Positions 1 through 10,700 of a DNA stretch of 64,000 nucleotides are shown one piece after another. Under the pieces are notes generated by a model. The model was given only the letters and a program-made list of their open reading frames with translations, was not told where the DNA came from and did no database searches. Numbering within the stretch: the stretch's first letter is position 1; each line of letters opens with the position of its first letter. Origin of the DNA: Strigamia acuminata (taxonomy: Eukaryota; Arthropoda; Chilopoda; Geophilomorpha; Linotaeniidae); assembly GCA_949358305.1 (NCBI GenBank), contig OX442316.1, positions 13,392,001 through 13,456,000 of the forward strand, given 5' to 3'. The position numbers were made by a program, and so were the translations under genes.

Positions 1-235
1 GTCGACGAAATCAACGGTGTTGACGGTAAGCGTGATTTTCGTTCATTTTTAAACATTTAGAACGCTAGGTAGTGATTGAAAACGAATTAGTTTGTGTTAG
101 ATGGAGCTTAGATAATTTAGTTGTGACAAGGGAGGTCGGTGGGTCCTGTTAAACCTCCAATTACACGAGTGAATGTTATCGGCTTTCACTCGTTCGCTCC
201 GCTTCGCTCCGCTTCACTTCGTTCAGCCGAGATTA

Positions 236-270
236 CATTCACTCTTAGTAATCTCCGGCTAAACAGGAGA
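236..270. repeat. Inverted terminal repeat of DIRS element, left copy
   Basis: This 35-base sequence, starting cattcactcttag and ending taaacaggaga, is the exact reverse complement of 4644-4678. The match stops abruptly on both sides. It also pairs imperfectly with 144-184, forming a local palindrome at this end. Confidence 0.85.
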
Positions 271-367
271 CTTGAAAGGTAACTTTTTTCCATAGGATAA
301 AAATAAAAATGTTTTGGAAAAAACAAATTTAACAATTTTTCAGTTTAATCATTTTTTATTTATGAAT

Positions 368-1501
368 TTATTTTGGAATTGGTCTGTTTAGGACTGATTC
401 CTGAAAAGCATTGTGGTTGACAATTGTTTTGTTGTAGAACCTCGCGAATGTTTGTTCGGAGGTCCAACCGGCAACACCTAATATTTGTTGTACCGGAATA
501 ACACTGGCGGCTGCGCTGGTGGCCGCAGCTCGCGTCGAATGAGCACCAAACTCTTGACCGACGCCGATCTTTTTTAAAAAATCCTTAATCCATCGTCGCA
601 CAGTATCTTTGGTAGGTGCGGCATGGGGTGGTTGTAATTTTAAGAACAAACCATCGTCCTTGCGTAACGGATTTGTTTTGGCCAAAAAATCCATCAGGGC
701 CTTGAAAGGGCAGATGGCCCGTTCTTGCAAATAAGGGGCCACTCGAAATACAGTATGGTGTCCAACACGAGAATGCTTGTGTAAAGTTTTCGGGTTGAAA
801 ATGACCGCGTCAGTTGAGACTGTCATCTCCGAAATTTTAAAACTTTGCAGCGAGCTGACCCTGGCAGCAGTTGTTAAAGCCAGCAGCATGAGCAGTTTTT
901 CTTGGAGTTGTCTCCAATCGAGATCATCATGCGGCCAGAGTTTTCGCAGGGCGTTCAGAGCTAGGCCCACGTCCCAAGTGGCCACATAACGTGGTAAGTT
1001 CGGCCTTAAATTATTAACTCCTTTTAGAATTCGGGCGATACGATCATCAGCTCTAATTGACGGGTCAATGAAGCCTGCGGCGGTGATGGCCGCTAAACTT
1101 CCCGAAATGGAGGAGTGTGACAAGCCTTCATTGAATCTTGAGGCGATGAAATTTGCGGTATTGACGAGCGTTAAACGATAGTTTGAGTCAAGACTGGGAG
1201 GGAGTGGATTGGAATAAGGTGACCCTTCACCAGAAAATTCCGTCCACCTCTTAATTCCCGCCGTGTACGTTCTGACAGTTGTCGATCTCCACCCGGCCGA
1301 GTACAAGTTGGCAGCGTCCGGCGAAAAGCCTCCTGCGATGAGGTCACTCCACTGACTTTGCAGCCAAGGAGCTGCAGGGCCTGGAGAGGAAACTGGGCCT
1401 CTGGTTGATGAACCAACATCAGATGTTCTGGGGCCGGAAAGGACACTGGTACTGCGACCAGGCAGTCCAACAGTGGTACAAACCACGCTTGTGAGGTCCA
1501 T
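368..1501 (-). CDS. DIRS element tyrosine recombinase
   Basis: Encodes 377 residues from an ATG. An N-terminal SAM-like core-binding domain (about 50-150) precedes a catalytic domain. The tyrosine-recombinase residues are visible: Arg214 in AARVSSL, the H-x-x-R pair at 321-324 (HSTR), Trp346 in VAGW and the nucleophile Tyr356 in ARFYNK. It should insert the circular DNA copy of the element by site-specific-like recombination. It overlaps the upstream polyprotein ORF by about 330 bases, an arrangement common in DIRS1-like elements. No frameshift or stop is seen, so the enzyme looks functional by sequence. The product is unlikely to be anything else. Confidence 0.9.
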   Translation of the reverse strand: MDLTSVVCTTVGLPGRSTSVLSGPRTSDVGSSTRGPVSSPGPAAPWLQSQWSDLIAGGFSPDAANLYSAGWRSTTVRTYTAGIKRWTEFSGEGSPYSNPLPPSLDSNYRLTLVNTANFIASRFNEGLSHSSISGSLAAITAAGFIDPSIRADDRIARILKGVNNLRPNLPRYVATWDVGLALNALRKLWPHDDLDWRQLQEKLLMLLALTTAARVSSLQSFKISEMTVSTDAVIFNPKTLHKHSRVGHHTVFRVAPYLQERAICPFKALMDFLAKTNPLRKDDGLFLKLQPPHAAPTKDTVRRWIKDFLKKIGVGQEFGAHSTRAAATSAAASVIPVQQILGVAGWTSEQTFARFYNKTIVNHNAFQESVLNRPIPK

Positions 1502-4461
1502 TTTGGTACTACTAGAAGTACCGTGGCTTGATCCTGGCGGATTTTTTGTAAAATCCTAGAAATTAAACAAAAAGGAGGAAAGGCGTAAGCAAAAGTTTCT
1601 TTCCAAGAATGGGAGAACGCATCTATCCTGTAAGCGAAGGGGTCAGGGCCCCAAGAAAAATACTTTGGTAATTTATGATTTAGTCTTGTCGCAAACAGAT
1701 CAATCTCAGGTAGTCCGAATAGGGATTTTAATTTATTAAAAATTTTTGGAGATAAACTCCATTCCCCATCCGTAGTTAAAAAATTACGCGACAAATAGTC
1801 GGCCATAACGTTTTCCTTACCGGGGATATGAATTACTGAAAAGTCGATTTTTAATCTTTGGGAATCTTCCCACACTAGTCTCCCAAAATGGTGGAGTTGC
1901 TGGACCTTGCTGCCCTGGTTCCGGAACACGCTCACTACTGTGGAGCTGTCGGAATGAAACAAAACGTGTTTTTTGCCGTCAAAGGGGGCAAAAACCTTCC
2001 AGGCGAACCAGAGGGCCAAAAGTTCCTTGACATTAATGTGAAAATCATTTTCCTCAGCTGTCCACTGGCCATTAGCAGAGCGGGAGTTCCAACTGGCTCC
2101 CCAACCCAAATTGGAGGCATCGGTGAAAACCTCCGTATCCACATCGTGACGGGTTAGATTTTTGGGGGAGAAATTCTCTAATTTAGTCCATCTAGATAAT
2201 TCGACTTTGATGTCGGGGTAATTTTTAACTAAAGTATTATAGTTGTGGTTATGAAGGAACAACTGTCCTGTTTTGAAAGATTCCAGGGGCTTTATGTTCC
2301 AAAAACCGTCAGAAAGCGCTGGCTCGGCGGAAACTAAATTGCCAATAAAAATGGCCAAATCCTGAATGGAGAAATTCTCCAATTGGAGAAGGCGCGAAGC
2401 TAGCTTAATTATTTTTGTGATTTTCCTTTCTGGAAGTGACACTTCCATTTTTCTAGAGTCTAGTGTTAATCCTAAAAATTCTATTCTAGTTTTGGGAATA
2501 AATTCGGATTTTTCCCAGTTAATGCAGAGGCCTAATTTTTGAAAAAAGTTTATTACGTCGTTACAGGCGTTTTTAGCCTCGCAAAAAGAATCACACAGAA
2601 AAATACCGTCGTCCAAATATGGGATTCCGCAAATCCCCCAAGTCCTCAACTCGGAAAAAACAGGGCACATAACCTTAGTAAAGGTCCGTGGGGCACTAGC
2701 CAAGCCCATTGGCATTACCTGATACTCGTATAATTGGCCTTGCCACAAAAATCGTACATATTTTTTGAATTCGTTTTTAATTGGTAACAAGTAAAAGGCG
2801 TTAGTGAGGTCGATTTTAAACATAAATTGACCCTTTTTCATAAGGTTTATCGCATCTTTAAGCGAGGCCATTTTAAAATGGAGATAATCTAAGCTCTCGT
2901 TGAACTTTTTTAGATTTAAAATAATCCGTACGGATCCGTCCGGCTTGGGGACGGCGAAAATTGGACTTAAGTATTCGCCTTCAACGTGGGCGACCTGTTT
3001 AATTATGCCTTGCTGGCAAAGCTTGTCCACAGCTTGGGAAATTGCAAAAGTTTCGCTCAAATTCATTCTATATTCCGTTCTTTTAACGTGAACGAGCTTG
3101 TCGAAATTTAGATCGAATTTTATGCCCGACAGGGCAGATAATACAAACGGATTGGATGTGATTTTACGCCAAACAGGCAAGTAATATTGTAAATTTCCTG
3201 GCTTAAAGGATAGATGCGATATGTGTGAATTGAAGAATAACTCTTTATTTCTTACATTTTCAGATTCAATTACAGGTGATTCTGCCGCTACTTCTTGTAG
3301 GGTTTTCCGCGCTGGCTCTTCCCCCGATCTGCAAAGAGAATCGGAATTAGTACACACGGTCACGGGATTAGAACAAACAATGTTCATACTATTCTGGCGC
3401 TTAAAATCGAAACTTCTTGAGTTGTCTGAGCGCTTGTTATCGTATTTATTATCGTACCTATTGTACGGGTGGTAGCGGCGGTAATTCTTGTCCCTGTCGG
3501 ACTTGCGGTTTTCGGCTTTATCAAAAGTGGCCTTGGAAGTGACCTTTTTTAATTCATCGAATTCCTTGATCTGCTTGGGCAAATCCGGGCCAAACAGGTC
3601 GGATGGGAAAATAACCTTCCCTTTCGCAAACGGCTTGTACCTAGGTGCGAGCGAGTCCGCGAAGTCCAAACGTCGGCGCAACGTTAGCGCCGTATTCATT
3701 GCGCCCAGCAGTGTCATGGCCTCGGCCAGGTGGGTGACCAGTGAATTGGGGTCCAAATTTCCCGCCACTACATCCTTCATTGCCGAAGCAAGCGGAATGT
3801 AAGTCTTCAGAACGAGTTTCTGATGTTTTAAAGACGTCGTGTCTCTCGACCTTATCCAAGGCTGCACATCTCCAAACATAGTGCCGTCCACTTTAGGCGG
3901 GTCCAAGTACTTTGCGTTTTCAGGGATTATCAGTTTATCAACTAATTGGTCCCTAAATTCCGTCGAGGTCTCAAAAAGCGATTTGCTTACCAAAGCCTCT
4001 AATTCGGCGGGCCAGGCGTCGCCAAACTTGGTCTCGGCGCCCAAAAGTTTCGAAACATCCGAAAAACCAACTTTGGTTGCCGAAGTCGGAGCCGTTGAAC
4101 CGTCAACTGGCTTGGTCCCGCTTGTGACGACAAGGGGAACTGCGATTGCGGGGTTCAACAACGAAGTTGTCCCGTCAGTGGCTTTTGGGGTAGGTACAGC
4201 ACCTGGCCCAGCCATCGCGGTGTTCTGCGGCGAAACGACGACCGTTTTCGCAGTTAGCAAATTTTGCATTATGTCTTTTAGCTCGTACACAGTGTCGGCT
4301 AGACATTCGATCCTATTTTGCATCCTTCTCGGCGAAGGTGGCTCTTCTACGATCTCTTCTTCGTGGTTAGGTTCGTGGACCTCCTCATTTTGGAGATTTT
4401 GGACCACGTGGTCGTTCAAAGTAGGGAATCCAGAATCGGTAATCATAACTTGGGAATTCAT
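1171..4461 (-). CDS. DIRS element polyprotein: Gag-like region, reverse transcriptase, RNase H, methyltransferase-like domain
   Basis: Encodes 1,096 residues starting at an ATG. Residues 1-350 are Gag-like: acidic N-terminus, Pro/Thr-rich linker, conserved middle, then a basic Arg/Tyr/Asn-rich tail, with no CCHC knuckle seen. Reverse transcriptase covers about 480-670, with the catalytic YLDD box at 615-618. RNase H covers about 775-895, with acidic residues visible in TDAS, the KELLAL helix, HSDSS and MADYLSR. Residues about 910-1000 (DLFATRLN, KLPKYFSW, YAFPPFCLI) match the methyltransferase-like segment typical of DIRS1-type elements. It copies the element RNA into DNA in the host cell. 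Gag and RT are fused in one frame here, and the last ~110 codons overlap the recombinase ORF in another frame. How the recombinase is translated is not evident. Confidence 0.9.
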   Translation of the reverse strand: MNSQVMITDSGFPTLNDHVVQNLQNEEVHEPNHEEEIVEEPPSPRRMQNRIECLADTVYELKDIMQNLLTAKTVVVSPQNTAMAGPGAVPTPKATDGTTSLLNPAIAVPLVVTSGTKPVDGSTAPTSATKVGFSDVSKLLGAETKFGDAWPAELEALVSKSLFETSTEFRDQLVDKLIIPENAKYLDPPKVDGTMFGDVQPWIRSRDTTSLKHQKLVLKTYIPLASAMKDVVAGNLDPNSLVTHLAEAMTLLGAMNTALTLRRRLDFADSLAPRYKPFAKGKVIFPSDLFGPDLPKQIKEFDELKKVTSKATFDKAENRKSDRDKNYRRYHPYNRYDNKYDNKRSDNSRSFDFKRQNSMNIVCSNPVTVCTNSDSLCRSGEEPARKTLQEVAAESPVIESENVRNKELFFNSHISHLSFKPGNLQYYLPVWRKITSNPFVLSALSGIKFDLNFDKLVHVKRTEYRMNLSETFAISQAVDKLCQQGIIKQVAHVEGEYLSPIFAVPKPDGSVRIILNLKKFNESLDYLHFKMASLKDAINLMKKGQFMFKIDLTNAFYLLPIKNEFKKYVRFLWQGQLYEYQVMPMGLASAPRTFTKVMCPVFSELRTWGICGIPYLDDGIFLCDSFCEAKNACNDVINFFQKLGLCINWEKSEFIPKTRIEFLGLTLDSRKMEVSLPERKITKIIKLASRLLQLENFSIQDLAIFIGNLVSAEPALSDGFWNIKPLESFKTGQLFLHNHNYNTLVKNYPDIKVELSRWTKLENFSPKNLTRHDVDTEVFTDASNLGWGASWNSRSANGQWTAEENDFHINVKELLALWFAWKVFAPFDGKKHVLFHSDSSTVVSVFRNQGSKVQQLHHFGRLVWEDSQRLKIDFSVIHIPGKENVMADYLSRNFLTTDGEWSLSPKIFNKLKSLFGLPEIDLFATRLNHKLPKYFSWGPDPFAYRIDAFSHSWKETFAYAFPPFCLISRILQKIRQDQATVLLVVPKWTSQAWFVPLLDCLVAVPVSFPAPEHLMLVHQPEAQFPLQALQLLGCKVSGVTSSQEAFRRTLPTCTRPGGDRQLSERTRRELRGGRNFLVKGHLIPIHSLPVLTQTIV

Positions 4462-4643
4462 AATAGAATGTTATAAAACTAATAAAGAAACAATTATTAG
4501 AAAGGTGTTCGAAAATATGAGATCCTTTAATTAAAAAGGGGAAAAAACGATATAAAAGCAAATTTTTCTTGTAGAGCAATTCGAACCTGACCGCGCAACC
4601 CGTTAGTAGAACCGGAAGTGACGTAACCCGACTAGTAGCGCCA

Positions 4644-4678
4644 TCTCCTGTTTAGCCGGAGATTACTAAGAGTGAATG
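4644..4678. repeat. Inverted terminal repeat of DIRS element, right copy
   Basis: Exact reverse complement of 236-270. It lies about 180 bases upstream of the polyprotein start and probably marks the 5' end of the element or its complementary terminal region. Confidence 0.85.
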
Positions 4679-5009
4679 CGCTCGAAGGCCAGCTTGAAAA
4701 AAGAATATGCAAAGTAGTCCTGGCGTGCAGACTAATCAGCATAGCCAATCAAAAACTATAGAAACTTCGAGAATTGTGACAAATTCCTGCCACACACATT
4801 CCACCTAGCGACAAAAAATTTAACCACAGAAATTTTTTAGCATCTGTAGAAAATATCACAAAGTTCTATTCTCAGAAAAATTTTGCAATAAAAAAATTAT
4901 ACTTTCTTCCTTCGTGTCAAATGGAATATATTTATTCATTTTTATCATCCAACACTCGATACAATTCAGTAAACGAGGCAAATTAAATTGATGTGGTTTC
5001 ACTCACGTT

Positions 5010-5095
5010 ACGAGATAGCTCGGTGTAGCTCGGTAGTATATGCTGTCTGTCATCGACGCCGGGCGTGCGAGTTCGAATTCCGTTCTTGTTATTTG
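5010..5095 (+). repeat. tRNA-like / SINE-head-like relic
   Basis: Contains an A-box-like sequence (tagctcggtag) and about 35 bases later a good B-box-like sequence (gttcgaattcc), followed by a poly-T run at 5104-5115. Stems of a normal tRNA cloverleaf do not close well, so this is not called a functional tRNA. A tRNA-derived SINE fragment is the most plausible reading. Confidence 0.3.
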
Positions 5096-5188
5096 TGAAT
5101 TTGCTTTTTTTTTTTTCAATGTTTTTCAAGCTCAACTATAAAAAACAAATTTCGAAGTTCTTTTATAAACGACCAGATGGCTGTGCTC

Positions 5189-5281
5189 CCGAAATAAACA
5201 TTCACACAAAGGAGCTGTCCGACGATGGCGGGAGGAAACCCCTGCGACATTAAAGGTGGCTCCTGTGAATGTTTATTTCCC
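5189..5281. repeat. Inverted repeat with about 50-base loop
   Basis: A 16-base arm (gaaataaacattcaca) followed by ggagc after a 3-base gap pairs with its reverse complement at about 5257-5280. This could be a small foldback element or part of the adjacent SINE-like relic. Confidence 0.55.
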
Positions 5282-7724
5282 AAAATTTCCTATGTCATGT
5301 AGTCGTAGACATTTTAGTCATTCCGTCACCAATTTATAAACCACTTTATTATACTAGAATGGGATCTAAATTGCAAATTCTATGTTGTTATGATTTTACT
5401 ATTTACAGTTGTGTAGTTAATCCCCCTTTTTTCCTTTTATAAGCAAAGAAAAATTACGTACGTAAACTGTGTTCATGATGATGGGAGTGCAATGACGAGA
5501 CACCTGAACAATTCTGAAAATCATAAGTTTGATAATTGGTGATGCATCTCACTGGTCTGTGGTTTAACTCCCAGTCTTGGATTCTTGAATTTGTGCTACG
5601 TGTTTTGTATCAGTTTCAATTGCAACCAGAGTATTCTGATTATTATGCTAGAAATAACTATTAAAGTGAAATAAAACCTCAAAAAAAAATCTTGCGAAAA
5701 CATTATATAAAGTAATAATAATTTACTTCCAAGTATCTATTCTTCTTCACTAAGTCAGCTTAAATATTTGTATCTGCATTACTATGATCGCATTAGGAAG
5801 AGGAATAAATGTGGGAAATAAAATATATACGTTTTATTCTTCAATTACATCGTATACATATTTTGAAAAAAAAAATAATTGTGTATGGCAACACAAAATA
5901 TTAATTTAAAAACTTACCTATAAACTCAATGTCGTTGTAAAAATATCCTAGTTTTTTTAGCTGCCAAAAATGATTATTACTAATTGATATTAATGAGAAA
6001 TGATATTAACACGATCAGGTGCACTTGAAAATAGAAACAACATTTTACTTTTTTTTGTCACTGTTGCAAAAACAACTTTTCAATAAAACTCAACTACAGA
6101 ACTAGGAAACTAAGGTCCCCCACTCAACGCTCAATCTGTGTTATATTTTTTTTGTATATTTGACATCATTGAAGACGCACCGTGATCATCAGAGTGATCG
6201 CCAATTCAGCAAAGTTTACTCGCTCGTTGTCTTGACAATGGCAACTATCAGCAGCTTACATCTGCTTAAACTTTGTGATTGTGATGTATTTGGAAACCTA
6301 CTTGCAACATTCTTGCATTGCCGCACTCAATTTGGCATTGGACACATTTGAAAAACGGCCATTTTGAACGAGTGAGGCGGTCTGGTTGAGCGCACCATTC
6401 AAACTGTGATGCAAAATGTAAAAAAAACGCAATTGCGCCCATTCAAGCTCGTACATCCACACGGATCTCTATACCAGCTAATCGAATATCGATGCAAAAA
6501 TTTACGTACCGCAAACAATTCAGCAGATTTTCATTACCACAAATCGCAGTACCAGCAGGAGCTTGTACTTCACAATAGGAAAGTAGGCCTGGAATAAGTA
6601 AGTCCTCAATACCGGTATCAGCTTCAGTGAAGATGATGATGATGAAAGCGAACTAATTGTTCCAACATCAATACATTCATACTTCCTTACTTTAGGAAGT
6701 TAATAACCAGCGGTTCCTTCATTAGTTATCATTTTCCTCACGCTGATACACCATGAAACACGCTAAAACAAACCACCGATTAAAAGCGTGTATGTAGTGT
6801 TTCTAATTTTCGAATGCAGCTCATCTAATATAAATAAACTTGCCCGTGCGTAGCTCACTGGAAACAAAACAAAATTATATGCTTCATAAACAAGAGTAAA
6901 CAAATACGAGGCGCCTGAATTTCTTAGCCCCTATTTGCATAATTAAATTATTTCTAGTTTTGTCTATCATCCATTAGAATCTTAAGCATATACAGAAAAT
7001 ATTTTTATACAATGAGATTGCATAGTGAAACCGTTCTCAAAAAAATGTCGGCTTACAAACAGTGGCCTAATACAATAACAAGAAAAACAAAATAAAAACA
7101 CAAAATTTTTTTTAAAAAAAATTTAACAGTTCGGTAATCACTTTTATGCTTCTCTAAACAGTTTTCTAAATTTAATGTTGACTAAGTCAATATTTGGTTT
7201 CTGGAAACTGAAATCAAAACATTTACAAAGAAACACTTAAAGAAAATACATACTATTTGTACCTTCTATTGCAAGCCACCGGAAGTTCCATAAAACGGGC
7301 ATTTCACTTTAGCAAATTGTCAACCATTAGTCACTCACACGACTAACGTCATATCACACACTTTTAGCAAACAAACCAAAAATAAAAAATAAAAAACATA
7401 CTTCGTAATTATTTTTTATTTACTTTCGTCACAGTAAAATCAACTCGATATAACACTGATATATAACGCACAAATTATCTGAATGCAATTACAATTGAAA
7501 AGAAGTGAAAAAAAATTAAAGCAAAAACAAACAAAAAAAAAACAACTAAAAAGATGATAAAACATTCCATGGAATTTGAATCTTAATACAAATTATTCGA
7601 TATTATTACTAAAACTAATACCCTAAAAAAAAATGTACATTTGATCGGCTTTTACAACTTCACGTAAGAACCAAGTGTGTCAAGCACAACACTCACTAAA
7701 TGACATAATTCGCATAAAACATAG

Positions 7725-10700
7725 TTAAAAAGCATGATGATAAGGCCATTTCAACCTATCTTGAGACGAGCCGGCCTGTTGCGCCTGATTGGCATTCATC
7801 TCGTAATTGGCTAAACTCGGATTAACATTCGACATCAAATTGACCCGCTCTCCTCGCCAAGCCGGTGGTGGTCTGGTGAAGTCGGGTACTTGCGCAATGC
7901 TAGCAAAATTTCTGTTTCCGTACTCGCCGCGTTGCTGGGGGGGCTGACCGTAAAAATTATTCGCGGGTGACACAAGGCCCTGCTGGTTCGAATCCGCATC
8001 GTACAGACTGTCGTTATCCGAATGGAACGAGGAATGTGACTGTCCAGCCGCGTAAACATCAGAAGCGATCTCGCGTCTTCTGTCGAAATTAGGAATGAAC
8101 CCGCGCGGCCGTTCGAAACTTTCGGACGGCGAAATGGCACCCGGCCTGTTGTAGGTCGGGGACATCTCGATCGGTCTATTGTAAGTTGGAGATATCTCGA
8201 GCGGTGAATTGTAAGTGGGGGAGACCTCCATCGATCGATTGAAATTTGCGGACAGCCCACGCGGTCGATTGAAAGTCGGAGACAATTCACCCGGTCGGTT
8301 GAAATTCGGAGATGATAAACGCGGCGGCGGTCTGTTGAAATTCGGAGACGATAAACGCGGCGGCGGTCTGCTGAAATCGGGTGACAATACACGGGGCGGT
8401 CTATTGAAATCGGGCGACAATTCACGCGACGGTCTGTTGAACTTGGGCGATTCTGCACGCGGAGGTCTGTCGTAGGCCGAAGTGACCGTGTGCGATGGTC
8501 TGCCGTAAGCGGGTGACACTTCGCGCTGTCGGTCGCTCCAAGGCGCCACGCCGAGCGGTCGGTCAAAATTGGGTGTGGCCTCGTAACTGGGATTCATCGG
8601 ATTCATCTGGCGAGAACGATCGAAATTCGATGCATTCTCACGTTGTCGTTCGTAAGGTGGCGACGGCGCTCGCGGTCGCACTGGACTAGCCGCACGCGGC
8701 CGCTGAGTCGCATCTCGCGGCTCCGGCGTGTCGAACGAGGTGGTCACTTTAGTGGCGATGGCTTGTTGCACCAAGCGCTGAAGCAAGTCCTCGCTCACTT
8801 CACTGCGACCGGTCACGGTGAGGATGGCCGCCAATTCCGTAGCTATTTGCTGCTTCTGGTAGTCGGCCAACTGCAGATCGTGCGCGCTGGCAGTTTTCGC
8901 CGCAAGTTGCTGCTGCTGCTGCTGCTGCTTCATCTGCATCTGGAGCTGACTCCGAGCCTCCGGGTGCAAATTCAGCTGCGCCAAGTCCAGTCCTTGGGGG
9001 GCACCGCCTCCACCCGATGCTTGCAGCGTCATGCCGTGCGACGGCCTCAAGTTGAGGTTCAACCCGGGCAATTGTGCGGACTTCAATTCCTGCAAATGGT
9101 TGGACAGTTTGCCTAAAATGCTGCGCTTGATGTTCTCCGTCGTGTTCTTGTCAATTTGTTCCAAAGTTGGAATAGTCAACAAGCAAGCCAGAAGATCTTC
9201 CAAGCTCGTTTTGGCTTCCATGGCACTTTTCGTGAGGTTTCCCGCCTCCTGTTGTTGATTCGCACCCCAATTCGGACCACCTCTCGCTCCCGACCCTCGT
9301 TCTTGCTGCACATTTGTCGGTCTCATCACACCCTGCGGTCCAGTGGACACTTTTCCCTCCGCTGCAGGACCCCTTTGCCAATAGCCCCCGTCGTTGGTTT
9401 TATAAACGCGCGACTGAGCATCGTCCCTCTTTTTCTCGTGATCCATCGTGTTCGGACCGCCGCCGAGAGAACGTTTCTCTCGGCGGCGGTTGTACGCCGA
9501 CTCGGCCTGTTGCTTGCTGGACACTTTCCAGTAGTCGGAGAAGTAGTCGATGGGCGACACGTCTTTCTTCACAAACGGTTTTCTCTGCTGATCGACCTTT
9601 CTGTTCTGGCGCATTCGCATGTCGTTGTCTTTCGGCTTGTTCCACGCGGTCTGCTTCGCCTTTTCGTTAGTTAGGACGACGAGGTTTTCTCTCGGCGGTT
9701 TGGAATGTTGTTGGTAGTTGTACTTGACCGGCAATTTGTCCGACCTCGTGTTGCCGCTGCCGGGTTTGTTGTGATCGCGCTCGCCGACCGATTTCTTCTC
9801 TCTGAATCGCTTCGCGTCTTGTTCTTCGTGCGACGATTTTCTTTTCGACGATCTTCTGTCGTCCACGTCCTTCTTCTCCTTCTCCGCATCTCGTCTGCTC
9901 TTCTCCGACGTCTTCTTGTTCTTCTCGTCGTCCCTCATGTCCTTATCAGTCACTCTAGCGTCTTTTCCCGCTCCCTCGCGAACTTTCTCCTTGTCACCGT
10001 CCTTTTTGCTTCTGTCGCGCTCCCTCGCGTCCTTGTCACCTTCTCTTCGCTTGGCATCCTTATCCGAGCGATGCCCGCTGAACCCGCCGAAAACATCTGG
10101 AAAAGTTTTCTTTCCTGTGATTATTAACAGAGGAAATATTTAGCGACATTTTTCATCAAATCAGAGAAGAAGAAAAGAAAATTGTGGACAGCTGGAAGGA
10201 AACAGTTTGAAACGCATCAACTTACCCATTTCTTTATTTTTATGCTCCAATTTGGATTTCTTCGACAAATTTTTTGGTTTCAAACTCTTCTTTGGAATGC
10301 GATAATTAACCAGTACTGACGTGGCTTCTGCACTAGGTATAGCCGATGCTAGAACACGTTTACTGATGTCCTCGTGATCAGGAGGCTGCACTGAACCGGG
10401 CGCCAAGTTTGAAGCAGCGTGCTTCGCTTTCACTTTTTCACTACTGTCCGATGGACTTTCCCAACGAGATTCACGTACGCCTTCTGGCATCGACTTCGCC
10501 TTCTTCTTTTGGCTAATTATTCGGTCCCAGGCCTTCTTCACGGATTCAATTTTACTTCCCTGCATAATTCGGTTTTTCGCAACATTTCCACCGAGTGTCG
10601 ACCCGACGATCATGGATTTCGCAACTAGTTTAGCGGGAGCGATGCCCGACCATGATTTCAAAGTAAATTCGTCCAGTCGTTTCAACGTGACCGACAACGG

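Larger units (their letters stand above)
144..4678 (-). mobile_element. DIRS-like tyrosine-recombinase retrotransposon, apparently intact
   Basis: A complete-looking DIRS-type element read on the minus strand. It has a long gag/reverse transcriptase/RNase H/methyltransferase-like ORF followed by an overlapping tyrosine recombinase ORF, which is the known DIRS1-like order. A 35-base sequence at 236-270 recurs as an exact reverse complement at 4644-4678, giving inverted termini. At the 3' end (144-270) the terminal sequence is also folded on itself as an imperfect palindrome. DIRS elements integrate by recombinase rather than integrase and make no target-site duplication; I see none. Both ORFs are open with catalytic motifs present, so this copy may be recent. 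The exact outer limits are uncertain. Confidence 0.88.
4679..7724. other. Stretch without a supported gene (includes 3' UTR of the zinc-finger gene)
   Basis: No conserved reading frame is visible. The right part (about 7400-7724) is probably the 3' untranslated region of the minus-strand zinc-finger gene, since an AATAAA on the minus strand lies at 7415-7420. The stretch at 6160-6650 is less AT-rich and has short open frames without recognisable homology; it may be a decayed repeat. The tRNA-like block and inverted repeat at 5010-5281 are listed separately. Confidence 0.5.

Noticed and set aside
3839-4534. Plus-strand frame of 231 codons opposite the DIRS polyprotein
   Set aside because: Shadow of the Gag-like coding region with no motifs.
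5065-5090. Functional tRNA gene
   Set aside because: B-box-like sequence is present, but acceptor, D and T stems do not pair as in a tRNA.
8643-10143. Several plus-strand frames of 75-172 codons
   Set aside because: Antisense shadows of exon 4 of the zinc-finger gene, in frames without recognisable domains.
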